DNA from: Streptomyces luteogriseus | GTDB taxonomy: Bacteria > Actinomycetota > Actinomycetes > Streptomycetales > Streptomycetaceae | Direction of reading: 5' to 3' | NCBI RefSeq assembly: GCF_014205055.1 | Contig: NZ_JACHMS010000001.1 | Coordinates: forward strand, 8,150,501 to 8,214,500 | Length of the DNA stretch: 64,000 nucleotides | Shown here: positions 7,753 to 14,020 of the stretch, piece after piece | Numbering within the stretch: position 1 is the stretch's first letter | Layout: each line of letters begins with the position of its first letter | The notes under the pieces: generated by a model | Told to the model about the DNA's origin: nothing | The model's database searches: none | Seen by the model: the letters and a program-made list of their open reading frames with translations, nothing else | Program-made: the position numbers and the translations under genes

Positions 7753-8448
7753 TCAGGGGCGGATCGCCGCCTCGTGCAGGACCCGGGCCAGTGCGCCCGG
7801 CTGCGAGAACATCGGCCAGTGGCCGGTGTCCAGCGTCACCAGCTCCCAGCGGTCGCTCCCGAGCAGCGCGGCCACCGCCGGCATCGGCTCGTCCCCGTCC
7901 AGGAGGCACTTCACGTACGTCGCCGGCAGCTCACCCAGGGGGCGGGTGAGGACGGCCGGTTCGGTGAGCGTGACACCCGGGTGCGGGGTCGCTCCCACGA
8001 TCCGGGCGATGTGCTCGTCCGTCAGCCCCTGCCCCGCGTAGTCCTCGGGGCCGAGCGGCGGCCAGTACCCGCCCTGCGCGTCGATCGTCCGCCGGACGTG
8101 CTCGCTGGGCCAGCCCGACAGGAACGACTCCCCGTCCACGGGCACGTTCGCGTCGACGAACACCACGCGCCGCAGCCGTTCGCCGATCCGCTCGGCGGCC
8201 TGCCCGACCGGAACGCCCGCGTAGCTGTGCCCGACCAGGACGACGTCCCGCAGACCGAGCCGCTCCACCTCCTCGACGATGTCCCGGACGTGCGTCTGCT
8301 GCCCGGACGGCCGTGTGTCCCGTCTCTCGGCGAGGCCCGACAGCGTCACCGCGTGGACGTCATGCCCGGCGCCGCGCAGCCGCGCGGCCACCCCGTCCCA
8401 TGCCCACGCCCCGAGCCATGCCCCTGCCACCAGTACGAAGTCGGTCAT
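7753..8448 (-). CDS. Alpha/beta hydrolase, salicylate-esterase-like
   Basis: A 231-residue alpha/beta hydrolase of the plant methyl-salicylate-esterase/MenH-like type common in actinomycetes. It starts with FVLVAGAWLGAWAW, has GHSYAG (Ser nucleophile) near residue 94 and ends with LDTGHWPMFSQP carrying the catalytic His; the acid is likely in LLDGDEPMP. There is no signal peptide. TACGTT lies 6 nt before the ATG and no ribosome site is evident, suggesting a leaderless transcript. It is not obviously co-transcribed with the downstream lactate monooxygenase: about 80 bases separate them and the pathways are unrelated. Substrate unknown. Confidence 0.85.
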   Translation of the reverse strand: MTDFVLVAGAWLGAWAWDGVAARLRGAGHDVHAVTLSGLAERRDTRPSGQQTHVRDIVEEVERLGLRDVVLVGHSYAGVPVGQAAERIGERLRRVVFVDANVPVDGESFLSGWPSEHVRRTIDAQGGYWPPLGPEDYAGQGLTDEHIARIVGATPHPGVTLTEPAVLTRPLGELPATYVKCLLDGDEPMPAVAALLGSDRWELVTLDTGHWPMFSQPGALARVLHEAAIRP

Positions 8449-8481
8449 GCGGGCAACGTAGCCGAGGGGTCCGACAACGGG

Positions 8482-9036
8482 TCACTCCTCGTCCGCACGC
8501 GGTGCGGGGTCCGGCTCGGAGTCCGGGCCCTGGGCCCTGACGCGCTGCACGTGTTCGAGGGACTCGCGCAACTCGGCGAGCCAGTCGTCCGTGTGACGCT
8601 GGACCAGGCGGACGCACCAGGCCAGCGCGTCGCTGCGGCTGCGCGCGACGCCACCGGCGATCAGTGTGTCGAGGACCTGGCGTTCCGGCTGGCGCAGCCG
8701 CGTCATGACCGGCGCGGCCACATGCGTGAAGAGCGTGCGCCGCCCGCCGCACTCGACACCCCAGGACACCTTCCGGCCGAACCGGTGCTCGGCCTCCCGG
8801 GCCACGGCCATGCGGTCCTCGCGGGTGCGCTCCCGGAATTCCTGCACTCGGCTCTCCAGAGCCGCCTCCCGTTCGGCGGCCGGGGCGTCCCCGGCCGCCC
8901 TGGGAACGGGGATGCGGCCGATGACGGTGATCTCCTCGCGGTCGACCGTGACCTCGGTCAGCTCCTCGAAGAGGTCGTCGGGCAGGCGACCGGCGAACCA
9001 GCCGCGGAGCTTCTCTCTCTGCTCGTTCGTAATCAT
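8482..9036 (-). CDS. Conserved actinobacterial protein of unknown function
   Basis: A 184-residue protein beginning MITNEQREKLRGWFAGRLP. It has a short beta-rich middle (VTVDREEITVIGRIPVP), a long charged helix likely to be a coiled coil (about 60-95), and a C-terminal helical part (LRQPERQVLDTLIAGGVARS, about 117-136) followed by a run of charged residues. The repeat pattern VARSRSDALAWCVRLVQRH near the end resembles the DNA-contacting half of ribbon-helix-helix regulators. I do not recognise a named family. The ATG at 9036 was chosen over an upstream in-frame ATG (9062) because the conserved start is MITNEQ; neither has a clear ribosome site. It may be a regulator, with low certainty. Confidence 0.6.
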   Translation of the reverse strand: MITNEQREKLRGWFAGRLPDDLFEELTEVTVDREEITVIGRIPVPRAAGDAPAAEREAALESRVQEFRERTREDRMAVAREAEHRFGRKVSWGVECGGRRTLFTHVAAPVMTRLRQPERQVLDTLIAGGVARSRSDALAWCVRLVQRHTDDWLAELRESLEHVQRVRAQGPDSEPDPAPRADEE

Positions 9037-9362
9037 GTAATGACGATTACTCGGCCGTTCCATGAACACAAGGGGTCGCCAAGCAGTCGGCCGAGAGCGG
9101 AATCGGAATGTTTCAGGCCTATTAACGAACACACGAGAATCGGCCATCTGGCCGCTTCCTGATCCGGGAGGCCGCGCGGTTACGGGCTTCGGACGCGCGC
9201 GTTCCGTAACTTCACGCCACTGATTCAACACGCAATGTTACTGAAACCCGTGGGGTCGATGTGTGTTTCCCCGGCGGACTCGGCAGACTCGCGATCGCCG
9301 CTCCGGGCACCGACCGAGCACGGACCGGCACACCCTGTAATCGAAGCGGAAGGATGCACACA
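9037..9362. other. Intergenic region between the unknown protein and the SSI gene
   Basis: There are 326 bases without a gene. GTTACGG (9179-9185) and CCGTAAC (9204-9210) form a spaced inverted repeat upstream of the inhibitor gene that could be an operator. I could not assign a clear promoter. The region is AT-richer than its surroundings near 9040-9130 and 9220-9250. Confidence 0.4.
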
Positions 9363-9797
9363 ATGCGGAACACCGCGCGCTGGGCCATGATCCTCGGCAT
9401 GACGGCCACCGCCGTCTGCGGACCCCTCACCGGGGCCGCGCTCGCCTCCCCGGGTCAGGCCCCCACCGCGCTCTACGCCCCGTCGGCCCTCGTTCTCACG
9501 GTGGGCCACGGCGAGAGCGCGGTCGCAGCGACTCCGGAACGCGCGGTCACCCTGACCTGTGCCCCGACGGCCGCCGGCACGCACCCGGCGGCCGGCTCGG
9601 CCTGCGCGGAACTGCGCGGCGTCGGCGGGGACTTCGACGCCCTGACCGCGAGGGGCGGCGTGATGTGCACCAAGCAGTACGACCCCGTGGTCATCACCGT
9701 CGACGGCGTCTGGCAGGGCAAGCGCGTCTCCTATGAGCGGACCTTCTCCAACGACTGCATGAAGAACGCCTACGGAACGGGCGTCTTCTCCTTCTGA
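9363..9797 (+). CDS. Subtilisin inhibitor-like (SSI family) secreted protease inhibitor
   Basis: The 144-residue precursor has a signal peptide (about 1-29, ending ALA) and a mature domain matching SSI almost throughout. The pattern VDGVWQGKRVSYERTFSNDC is typical and Cys66/81 and Cys102/132 match the two SSI disulphides. The reactive loop is MCTKQYDPV. By alignment with SSI (MCPM-VYDP) the P1 residue is Lys104, so the preferred targets should include trypsin-like proteases as well as subtilisin. The ATG at 9363 is chosen because GGAAGG lies about 10 nt upstream and gives a clean signal peptide. SSI proteins control extracellular proteases during differentiation. A strong terminator follows (9902-9938). 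Confidence 0.95.
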   Translation: MRNTARWAMILGMTATAVCGPLTGAALASPGQAPTALYAPSALVLTVGHGESAVAATPERAVTLTCAPTAAGTHPAAGSACAELRGVGGDFDALTARGGVMCTKQYDPVVITVDGVWQGKRVSYERTFSNDCMKNAYGTGVFSF

Positions 9798-9901
9798 GAG
9801 GGCTCGACCCACAGACCGGGATCGCGCTGAATCCGTGAAGCGCAGCGGGCCGTGGCTGGGGAGCCGGGCCGTTGTCACGGGGAGTCGCGATCTCGTGCGA
9901 G

Positions 9902-9938
9902 GGGGCCGGCGGGCGGAGTGGGGCCGCCCGCCGGCCCC
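9902..9938. terminator. Bidirectional stem-loop terminator
   Basis: GGGGCCGGCGGGCGG (9902-9916) and CCGCCCGCCGGCCCC (9924-9938) form a perfect 15-bp stem with a 7-nt loop. It lies between the rightward SSI gene and the end of the leftward CDGSH operon, so it can serve both. Confidence 0.75.
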
Positions 9939-9961
9939 TGGGCGTTCCTACGGCCGGGGTC

Positions 9962-10168
9962 TCACGCCCGGTCGCGGTGGCTCGTGTCGCACCATGGGTA
10001 GCGGCGGCTGCGGCGGCACGTGCACAGGGCGACGCGGAAGCGGTCGGAGCTGACGACGGAACCGTCCTCGAGCTCCACCTCCACCGGGCCCTCCACCAGC
10101 AGCGGGCCCTTGCGCTGGACGGTGACGCGGCGCGGCGCGGCAGGCCGGTCAGACGGGGAGTTCGGCAC
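9962..10168 (-). CDS. CDGSH-type iron-sulfur protein
   Basis: A 68-residue protein with one CDGSH motif, CTCRRSRRYPWCDTSHR. Three Cys and one His bind a [2Fe-2S] cluster in this family; here the usual Gly of CDGSH is Thr (CDTSH). Length and lack of a membrane anchor fit small soluble bacterial MitoNEET-like proteins. The GTG at 10168 gives the usual VPNSPSDRP start. The opening could reach 10195 but that needs a 47-bp overlap with the upstream gene. It is the last gene of a leftward set with a methyltransferase and a diiron-like oxidase, suggesting it donates electrons or iron-sulfur clusters to that set. Confidence 0.82.
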   Translation of the reverse strand: MPNSPSDRPAAPRRVTVQRKGPLLVEGPVEVELEDGSVVSSDRFRVALCTCRRSRRYPWCDTSHRDRA

Positions 10169-10805
10169 GGACGACCACCAGCTCTTCCTTGTCATCGGCG
10201 GCGGGCAGCAGCCCCCGCTCCCGCAGCCAGCGCTCTCGGCCGCGCAGCACGGGCCCGAGCGCGATCCGGCGCCGACGGGTCACCGCGGCCTTCAGACCGG
10301 CCGTGCGCAACTGCCCGACGGTCAGGTCCGGGCCGCTGAGCGCCGACTGCACGAGCAGCAGCACCCCGCCCGGGCGCAGCAGGCCGGGCGCCTCCCGGCA
10401 GATGCGGTCCACGACCATCCGTCCGTCGCCGCCCGCGTCCCAGGCCCGGGCCGCCCCCCGGGGCGGCCTGCGATGACCGTCGGGCGCGGGGACGTACGGG
10501 GGATTGGCCAGGATCAGATCGAACGTCTTGCCGTGCACGGGTTCGAAGAGATTCCCGTGCCGGATGCGGACCGGGAGCCCTGCGAGCCGGGCGTTAACCC
10601 GCGCCGCCCATACGGCACTCCAGGACACGTCCACGGCGGTCACACGGCTGCCCCGGCGCGCGGCCTCCAGGGCCAGGGCGCCACTGCCGGTGCCCACGTC
10701 GAGGACCTCCGCGCCCGGAGGCAGCGGTTCGTCGTACAGGGCACCGGCCAGCAGCTCGGTGTCCTCCTGCGGGGCGTACACGCCCGGGGGTACCAGTGCA
10801 ATCAC
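10149..10805 (-). CDS. SAM-dependent methyltransferase, HemK/PrmC-like
   Basis: A 218-residue class I methyltransferase. VLDVGTGSGALALEAARRG is motif I for S-adenosylmethionine. ILANPPYVPAPDG is the NPPY motif that places a Gln or Asn amide nitrogen (or a base amine) next to the methyl donor, as in HemK, PrmC and archaeal/eukaryal HemK2. It begins with LVPPGVYAPQEDTELLA, typical of the short HemK2-like branch rather than PrmC. The GTG at 10805 was chosen over a TTG at 10826. It overlaps the CDGSH gene by about 20 bp and follows the diiron-like oxidase by about 20 bp, indicating one operon. The methylated substrate is unknown. Confidence 0.82.
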   Translation of the reverse strand: MIALVPPGVYAPQEDTELLAGALYDEPLPPGAEVLDVGTGSGALALEAARRGSRVTAVDVSWSAVWAARVNARLAGLPVRIRHGNLFEPVHGKTFDLILANPPYVPAPDGHRRPPRGAARAWDAGGDGRMVVDRICREAPGLLRPGGVLLLVQSALSGPDLTVGQLRTAGLKAAVTRRRRIALGPVLRGRERWLRERGLLPAADDKEELVVVRAELPV

Positions 10806-10826
10806 GGACGCCGAGTACCCCGGCAA

Positions 10827-11834
10827 TCAGGAGATATGAGCTGCTTCCTGGGCAAGCGGTGCATGGAGTGACGAACGTGCGGCGTGCCAGTCGGTGAGCA
10901 GCCGGGCACCGAAGCGCGCCTCGACGAACTCGGTGGCGTCGATGCCGAAGACGACGTCCGGGGCGAGATGCGGCTCCTGCTCCAGCAGCCCGCCGATGAC
11001 CTCGTGACGCACCACCTGCTCGTGCACCGCGTCGGCCTCGACGTGCTCGTCGTAGAAGTGCTCGGCCGCGGGCCCGGCGCCCGTGCGGCGCATCGCCTCG
11101 GCGAGCCGCCGCGACCCCGGGGACGAGGTGATCTCGACCGTCGCGAAGTGCCCGACCAGGGCGCCCCTGAGAGCCCGGTGCAGCCCGAACAGCGACATCA
11201 TGTTCACGGTGACCAGGGCCTCGGCGGAGGCGGCGTCGAGGTAGCGGCCGTACGTGGTGTCCAGGCCCAGGTCCGTCATCAGGTCGGCGAACAGGGCCGC
11301 GTGCACGCGCTCCGCGCGGCCGCCGCCCCACTCGTCGAACTCCACGGCCGCCATCCCCGCCTTCGCCCGGCCCCACAGCCGCGGCAGCACCCAGGCATGT
11401 GGGTCCGCCTCCTTCAGGTGGTACAGGGAACGCTGTGCCGCGTACTCGCGCACCTGCCACAGTTCGCCCTCGGCGCGCAGGAAGTGGGTCACGCCGGTGC
11501 CCTCGACGGGCTCGACCAGCAGGCCGGCCAGCGCCTCGTCCACGCTGTCGTGGACGTGCGCGTCGGTGCGCAGCGCGGACAGGAAGCGGTGCTCCATGGC
11601 GGCGCGGGTGCGCAGCAGCTCGGGATCCCACTCCCGCTCCGGCGAGACCTCCGCGAAGCCGCGGTAGTGCAGCTCGTAGCACAGGTACAGGGCGAGCTGG
11701 AGATCGTCGCCGTACACCTCGGCGCGGGCGACCTCCTCGAGGCGGGGCAGGCGGCCGGCTCCCCGCAGATACGCGCCGACACCCCTGCTCAGCGGGCCGC
11801 GCGGGGCCGGCAGTCGTGGTCCTTCGTGCTCCAT
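10827..11834 (-). CDS. Iron-containing redox enzyme family protein (haem-oxygenase-like fold)
   Basis: A 335-residue, largely helical protein of the haem-oxygenase-like diiron (HDO) type. Candidate metal ligands are Glu54 and His56 in CYELHYRGF, the Glu/His residues of YHLKEADPH and EFDEWGGG, and a C-terminal cluster HFYDEHVEADAVHE with two His and several Glu. Members oxidise or cleave amines and fatty acids using O2. It is the first gene of a leftward three-gene set with a HemK-like methyltransferase and a CDGSH protein, which suggests a small redox pathway. The family assignment is good; the substrate is unknown. Confidence 0.78.
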   Translation of the reverse strand: MEHEGPRLPAPRGPLSRGVGAYLRGAGRLPRLEEVARAEVYGDDLQLALYLCYELHYRGFAEVSPEREWDPELLRTRAAMEHRFLSALRTDAHVHDSVDEALAGLLVEPVEGTGVTHFLRAEGELWQVREYAAQRSLYHLKEADPHAWVLPRLWGRAKAGMAAVEFDEWGGGRAERVHAALFADLMTDLGLDTTYGRYLDAASAEALVTVNMMSLFGLHRALRGALVGHFATVEITSSPGSRRLAEAMRRTGAGPAAEHFYDEHVEADAVHEQVVRHEVIGGLLEQEPHLAPDVVFGIDATEFVEARFGARLLTDWHAARSSLHAPLAQEAAHIS

Positions 11835-11975
11835 GTGCGCCGGGTACCCGCCCGACGACCGAGGTCACCCCTCACGACAGCCCTGAAGCCAGGGGCCGGG
11901 CCGGGCCTGCCGTGCCGGTCTGGTTCTGGTCCTGGGGCGCGGGGGTCTCCTCCTCTGTTCAGGACGGCGCGGGCG

Positions 11976-12983
11976 TCAGCCGGAGGTGGCGGCGATCCGC
12001 AGCGGCACCGGGTCGGAAGGAGCGGCCTCCTTGCTGCCGCGGGAGACCTCCGCCCACCAGGAGGGGCCGTCCTCGATGTGGCGCAGCAGCACGCCCTCGC
12101 GGATCGCCCAGGGGCAGACCGTGACGGCCTTGATGCCGGTCAGCTTCAGCGCGGTGTGCCCGACCACCGCTCCCGCCAGGCTCTGTGCGGCGCGCGGGGC
12201 GGAGATGCCGGGCAGGTGCGCCCGCTCGGCGGCGGGCAGGGCGGCCAGCCGTGTGATCGCCGCCCGCAGTTCGGAGCGGTGCATCTGCCGGTCCACGAAA
12301 GGGCCGTGGCGTCCGGGTGCGGCGCCGCACAGCCGCCCCAGCTGCTGGAAGGTGCGGGAGGTGGCGACCGCGGTGCGCGGGCCCTCCCAGCGGATGCGCG
12401 CCGCGACGTCCCGCAGCTGATGGCGGACCTTGCGGCGCAGCGCCCGCACCCGCTCCGGCGACGGCGGGTCCTCGTCCTCGAAGAACTCGTGCGTCAACCG
12501 CCGAGCCCCCAGCGGCAGCGAGGCCACGAAGTCGGGCAACCGGCCGCGCCCGAAGGCGACGTCCAGTGTGCCGCCGCCGATGTCGAGCAGGGCGAGCGGC
12601 CCCGACCGCCAGCCCATCCAGCGCCGCGCCCCGAGAAACGTCAGTTCGGCCTCGACCTCACCCGGCAGGGTGCACAGGTCGACGCCCGAACGGGCGCGGA
12701 CGGCGCGCAGGACCTCGTGCCGGTTCGGCGCGTTGCGCACCACGGCGGTCGCGAACGCCAACGGACCGGCCGCACCCCACCGGTTGGCGGTCCTGCTCGC
12801 CTCGGCCACCGCGTCGACGAGTTGCCCCACGGCCTGCTCCGGGACGGGTCCCCCCGGTGTGATCTGCTCGGACAGCCTCAGCCGCCACTTGGCGGTGTGC
12901 ACCGGCAGCGGCACTCCGTCCGCCGCGTCGGCGACCACCAGTCTGACCGCGTTCGATCCCACATCCACCACGCTGATACGCAT
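11976..12983 (-). CDS. Ppx/GppA-family phosphatase
   Basis: A 335-residue member of the ASKHA-fold exopolyphosphatase/guanosine-pentaphosphatase family. Phosphate loop 1 is VVDVGSNAVRLVVAD (residues 4-18), phosphate loop 2 is LLDIGGGTLDVAFG, and the catalytic Glu lies in GEVEAELTFLGA. The C-terminal HD-like extension of enterobacterial GppA is absent, as usual for actinobacterial members. It probably hydrolyses polyphosphate and/or pppGpp in the cytoplasm, linking phosphate and stringent signalling. The ATG at 12983 is chosen because the conserved sequence starts there; the upstream extension is not conserved-looking. Confidence 0.9.
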   Translation of the reverse strand: MRISVVDVGSNAVRLVVADAADGVPLPVHTAKWRLRLSEQITPGGPVPEQAVGQLVDAVAEASRTANRWGAAGPLAFATAVVRNAPNRHEVLRAVRARSGVDLCTLPGEVEAELTFLGARRWMGWRSGPLALLDIGGGTLDVAFGRGRLPDFVASLPLGARRLTHEFFEDEDPPSPERVRALRRKVRHQLRDVAARIRWEGPRTAVATSRTFQQLGRLCGAAPGRHGPFVDRQMHRSELRAAITRLAALPAAERAHLPGISAPRAAQSLAGAVVGHTALKLTGIKAVTVCPWAIREGVLLRHIEDGPSWWAEVSRGSKEAAPSDPVPLRIAATSG

Positions 12984-13141
12984 GGGCGGTGGGTACCCAC
13001 TTACGCGGCAGGCCAACAGAGCGCACGCGCGCGACCGGCGAGGACGCGCCATCGGCGGGCCGTGAGCACCTGGAACAAGGGCCCGGCAGGACCAGCCTGT
13101 ATTCCTTGACGCGCATATAACCGTCGAGGCATATTGGAGTC

Positions 13142-13483
13142 ATGTCCGACGCCGCCCTCTGGACCGCGCTGGCCGATCCCCACCGGCGGGCCATCGTCGC
13201 GCTGCTCCTGGAGCGGCCCCGGCCCGTCGGTGAGATCGTCGAGGCGTGCGGACTGAGTCAGCCGAGCACCTCCAAGCACCTCAAGGTGCTGCGCGAGGCG
13301 GGCCTGGTCCGGGTGCGCCAGGACGCGCAACGCCGTGTCTACGCCCTCGACCCCGCCCCGATCGCCGCCCTGGACGCCTGGCTCGCCCCCTACCGCGCCC
13401 TCTGGAACAAGAGCCTCGACACGCTGGGCCGCCGCCTCGACGAGACGCCGGACGCCCCCGAACCACCCGCACCGAAGGACTGA
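13142..13483 (+). CDS. ArsR-family transcriptional regulator
   Basis: A 113-residue winged helix-turn-helix protein. ALADPHRRAIVALLLERPRP, the recognition helix LSQPSTSKHLKVLREAGLV and wing VRQDAQRRVYALDP are standard for ArsR. It lacks the metal-binding ELCV(C/G) box of arsenic sensors, as in the subgroup coupled to AHSA1/SRPBCC genes. TTGACG (13106-13111) and CATATT (13130-13135) form a plausible promoter with 18-bp spacing. The paired CATAT elements at the start region could be its own operator. The next gene begins 6 bp after the stop, so the two form an operon. Confidence 0.92.
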   Translation: MSDAALWTALADPHRRAIVALLLERPRPVGEIVEACGLSQPSTSKHLKVLREAGLVRVRQDAQRRVYALDPAPIAALDAWLAPYRALWNKSLDTLGRRLDETPDAPEPPAPKD

Positions 13484-13489
13484 TCCGCC

Positions 13490-14017
13490 ATGACCGCCGA
13501 CCTCACCGGCACCTATCTGACCCTGGACGACGGCCGCCCCGCCGTCCGTTTCAGCCGCGTCTACGACCATCCCGTGGACCGCGTCTGGCAGTTCGTGACC
13601 GACGCGGACGAGCTGGAACGCTGGTTCCCTTCCCGCGCCGAGATCGAGCTGCGTCCGGGCGGCACGATCACCTTCAGCGGTGACCCCCACATGGAGGGCT
13701 CCACCGGCCGGGTCCTCGCCGTCGACCCGCCCCGGCACCTGGCGTTCGAGTGGGGCGGGGACGAACTCCGCTTCGACCTGGAGGAAACCGGCGACAAGAG
13801 CACCCGTTTCACTCTCACCAACGTCCTCGACGCCCAGGACAGCGCCGCCCGCAACGGCGCCGGCTGGGAGGTGTGCCTGGCCGCGCTGGACGCCCGGGCG
13901 CGCGGCGAGGAGACCTCCGGTCCGCACTCCGGCGCCGACGCGCCCTGGAAGGAGCTCTACGCCGCCTACGTCGCGGCGGGGATGCCCTCCGGCGCGCCGG
14001 TACCCGGACTGGACTGA
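13490..14017 (+). CDS. SRPBCC (AHSA1-type) domain protein
   Basis: A 175-residue START-like domain of the activator-of-Hsp90 ATPase homologue type. It has VRFSRVYDHPVDRVWQFVTD at the N-terminus, WFPSRAEIELRPGGTITF, and the C-terminal GAGWEVCLAALDARARG helix. These proteins bind hydrophobic ligands in a deep cavity. Pairing with an upstream ArsR regulator is a common actinobacterial arrangement in which the regulator controls its partner; the ligand is unknown. The stop lies 3 bp from the end of the convergent ABC transporter gene, and I see no terminator between them. Confidence 0.88.
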   Translation: MTADLTGTYLTLDDGRPAVRFSRVYDHPVDRVWQFVTDADELERWFPSRAEIELRPGGTITFSGDPHMEGSTGRVLAVDPPRHLAFEWGGDELRFDLEETGDKSTRFTLTNVLDAQDSAARNGAGWEVCLAALDARARGEETSGPHSGADAPWKELYAAYVAAGMPSGAPVPGLD

Positions 14018-14020
14018 CCG

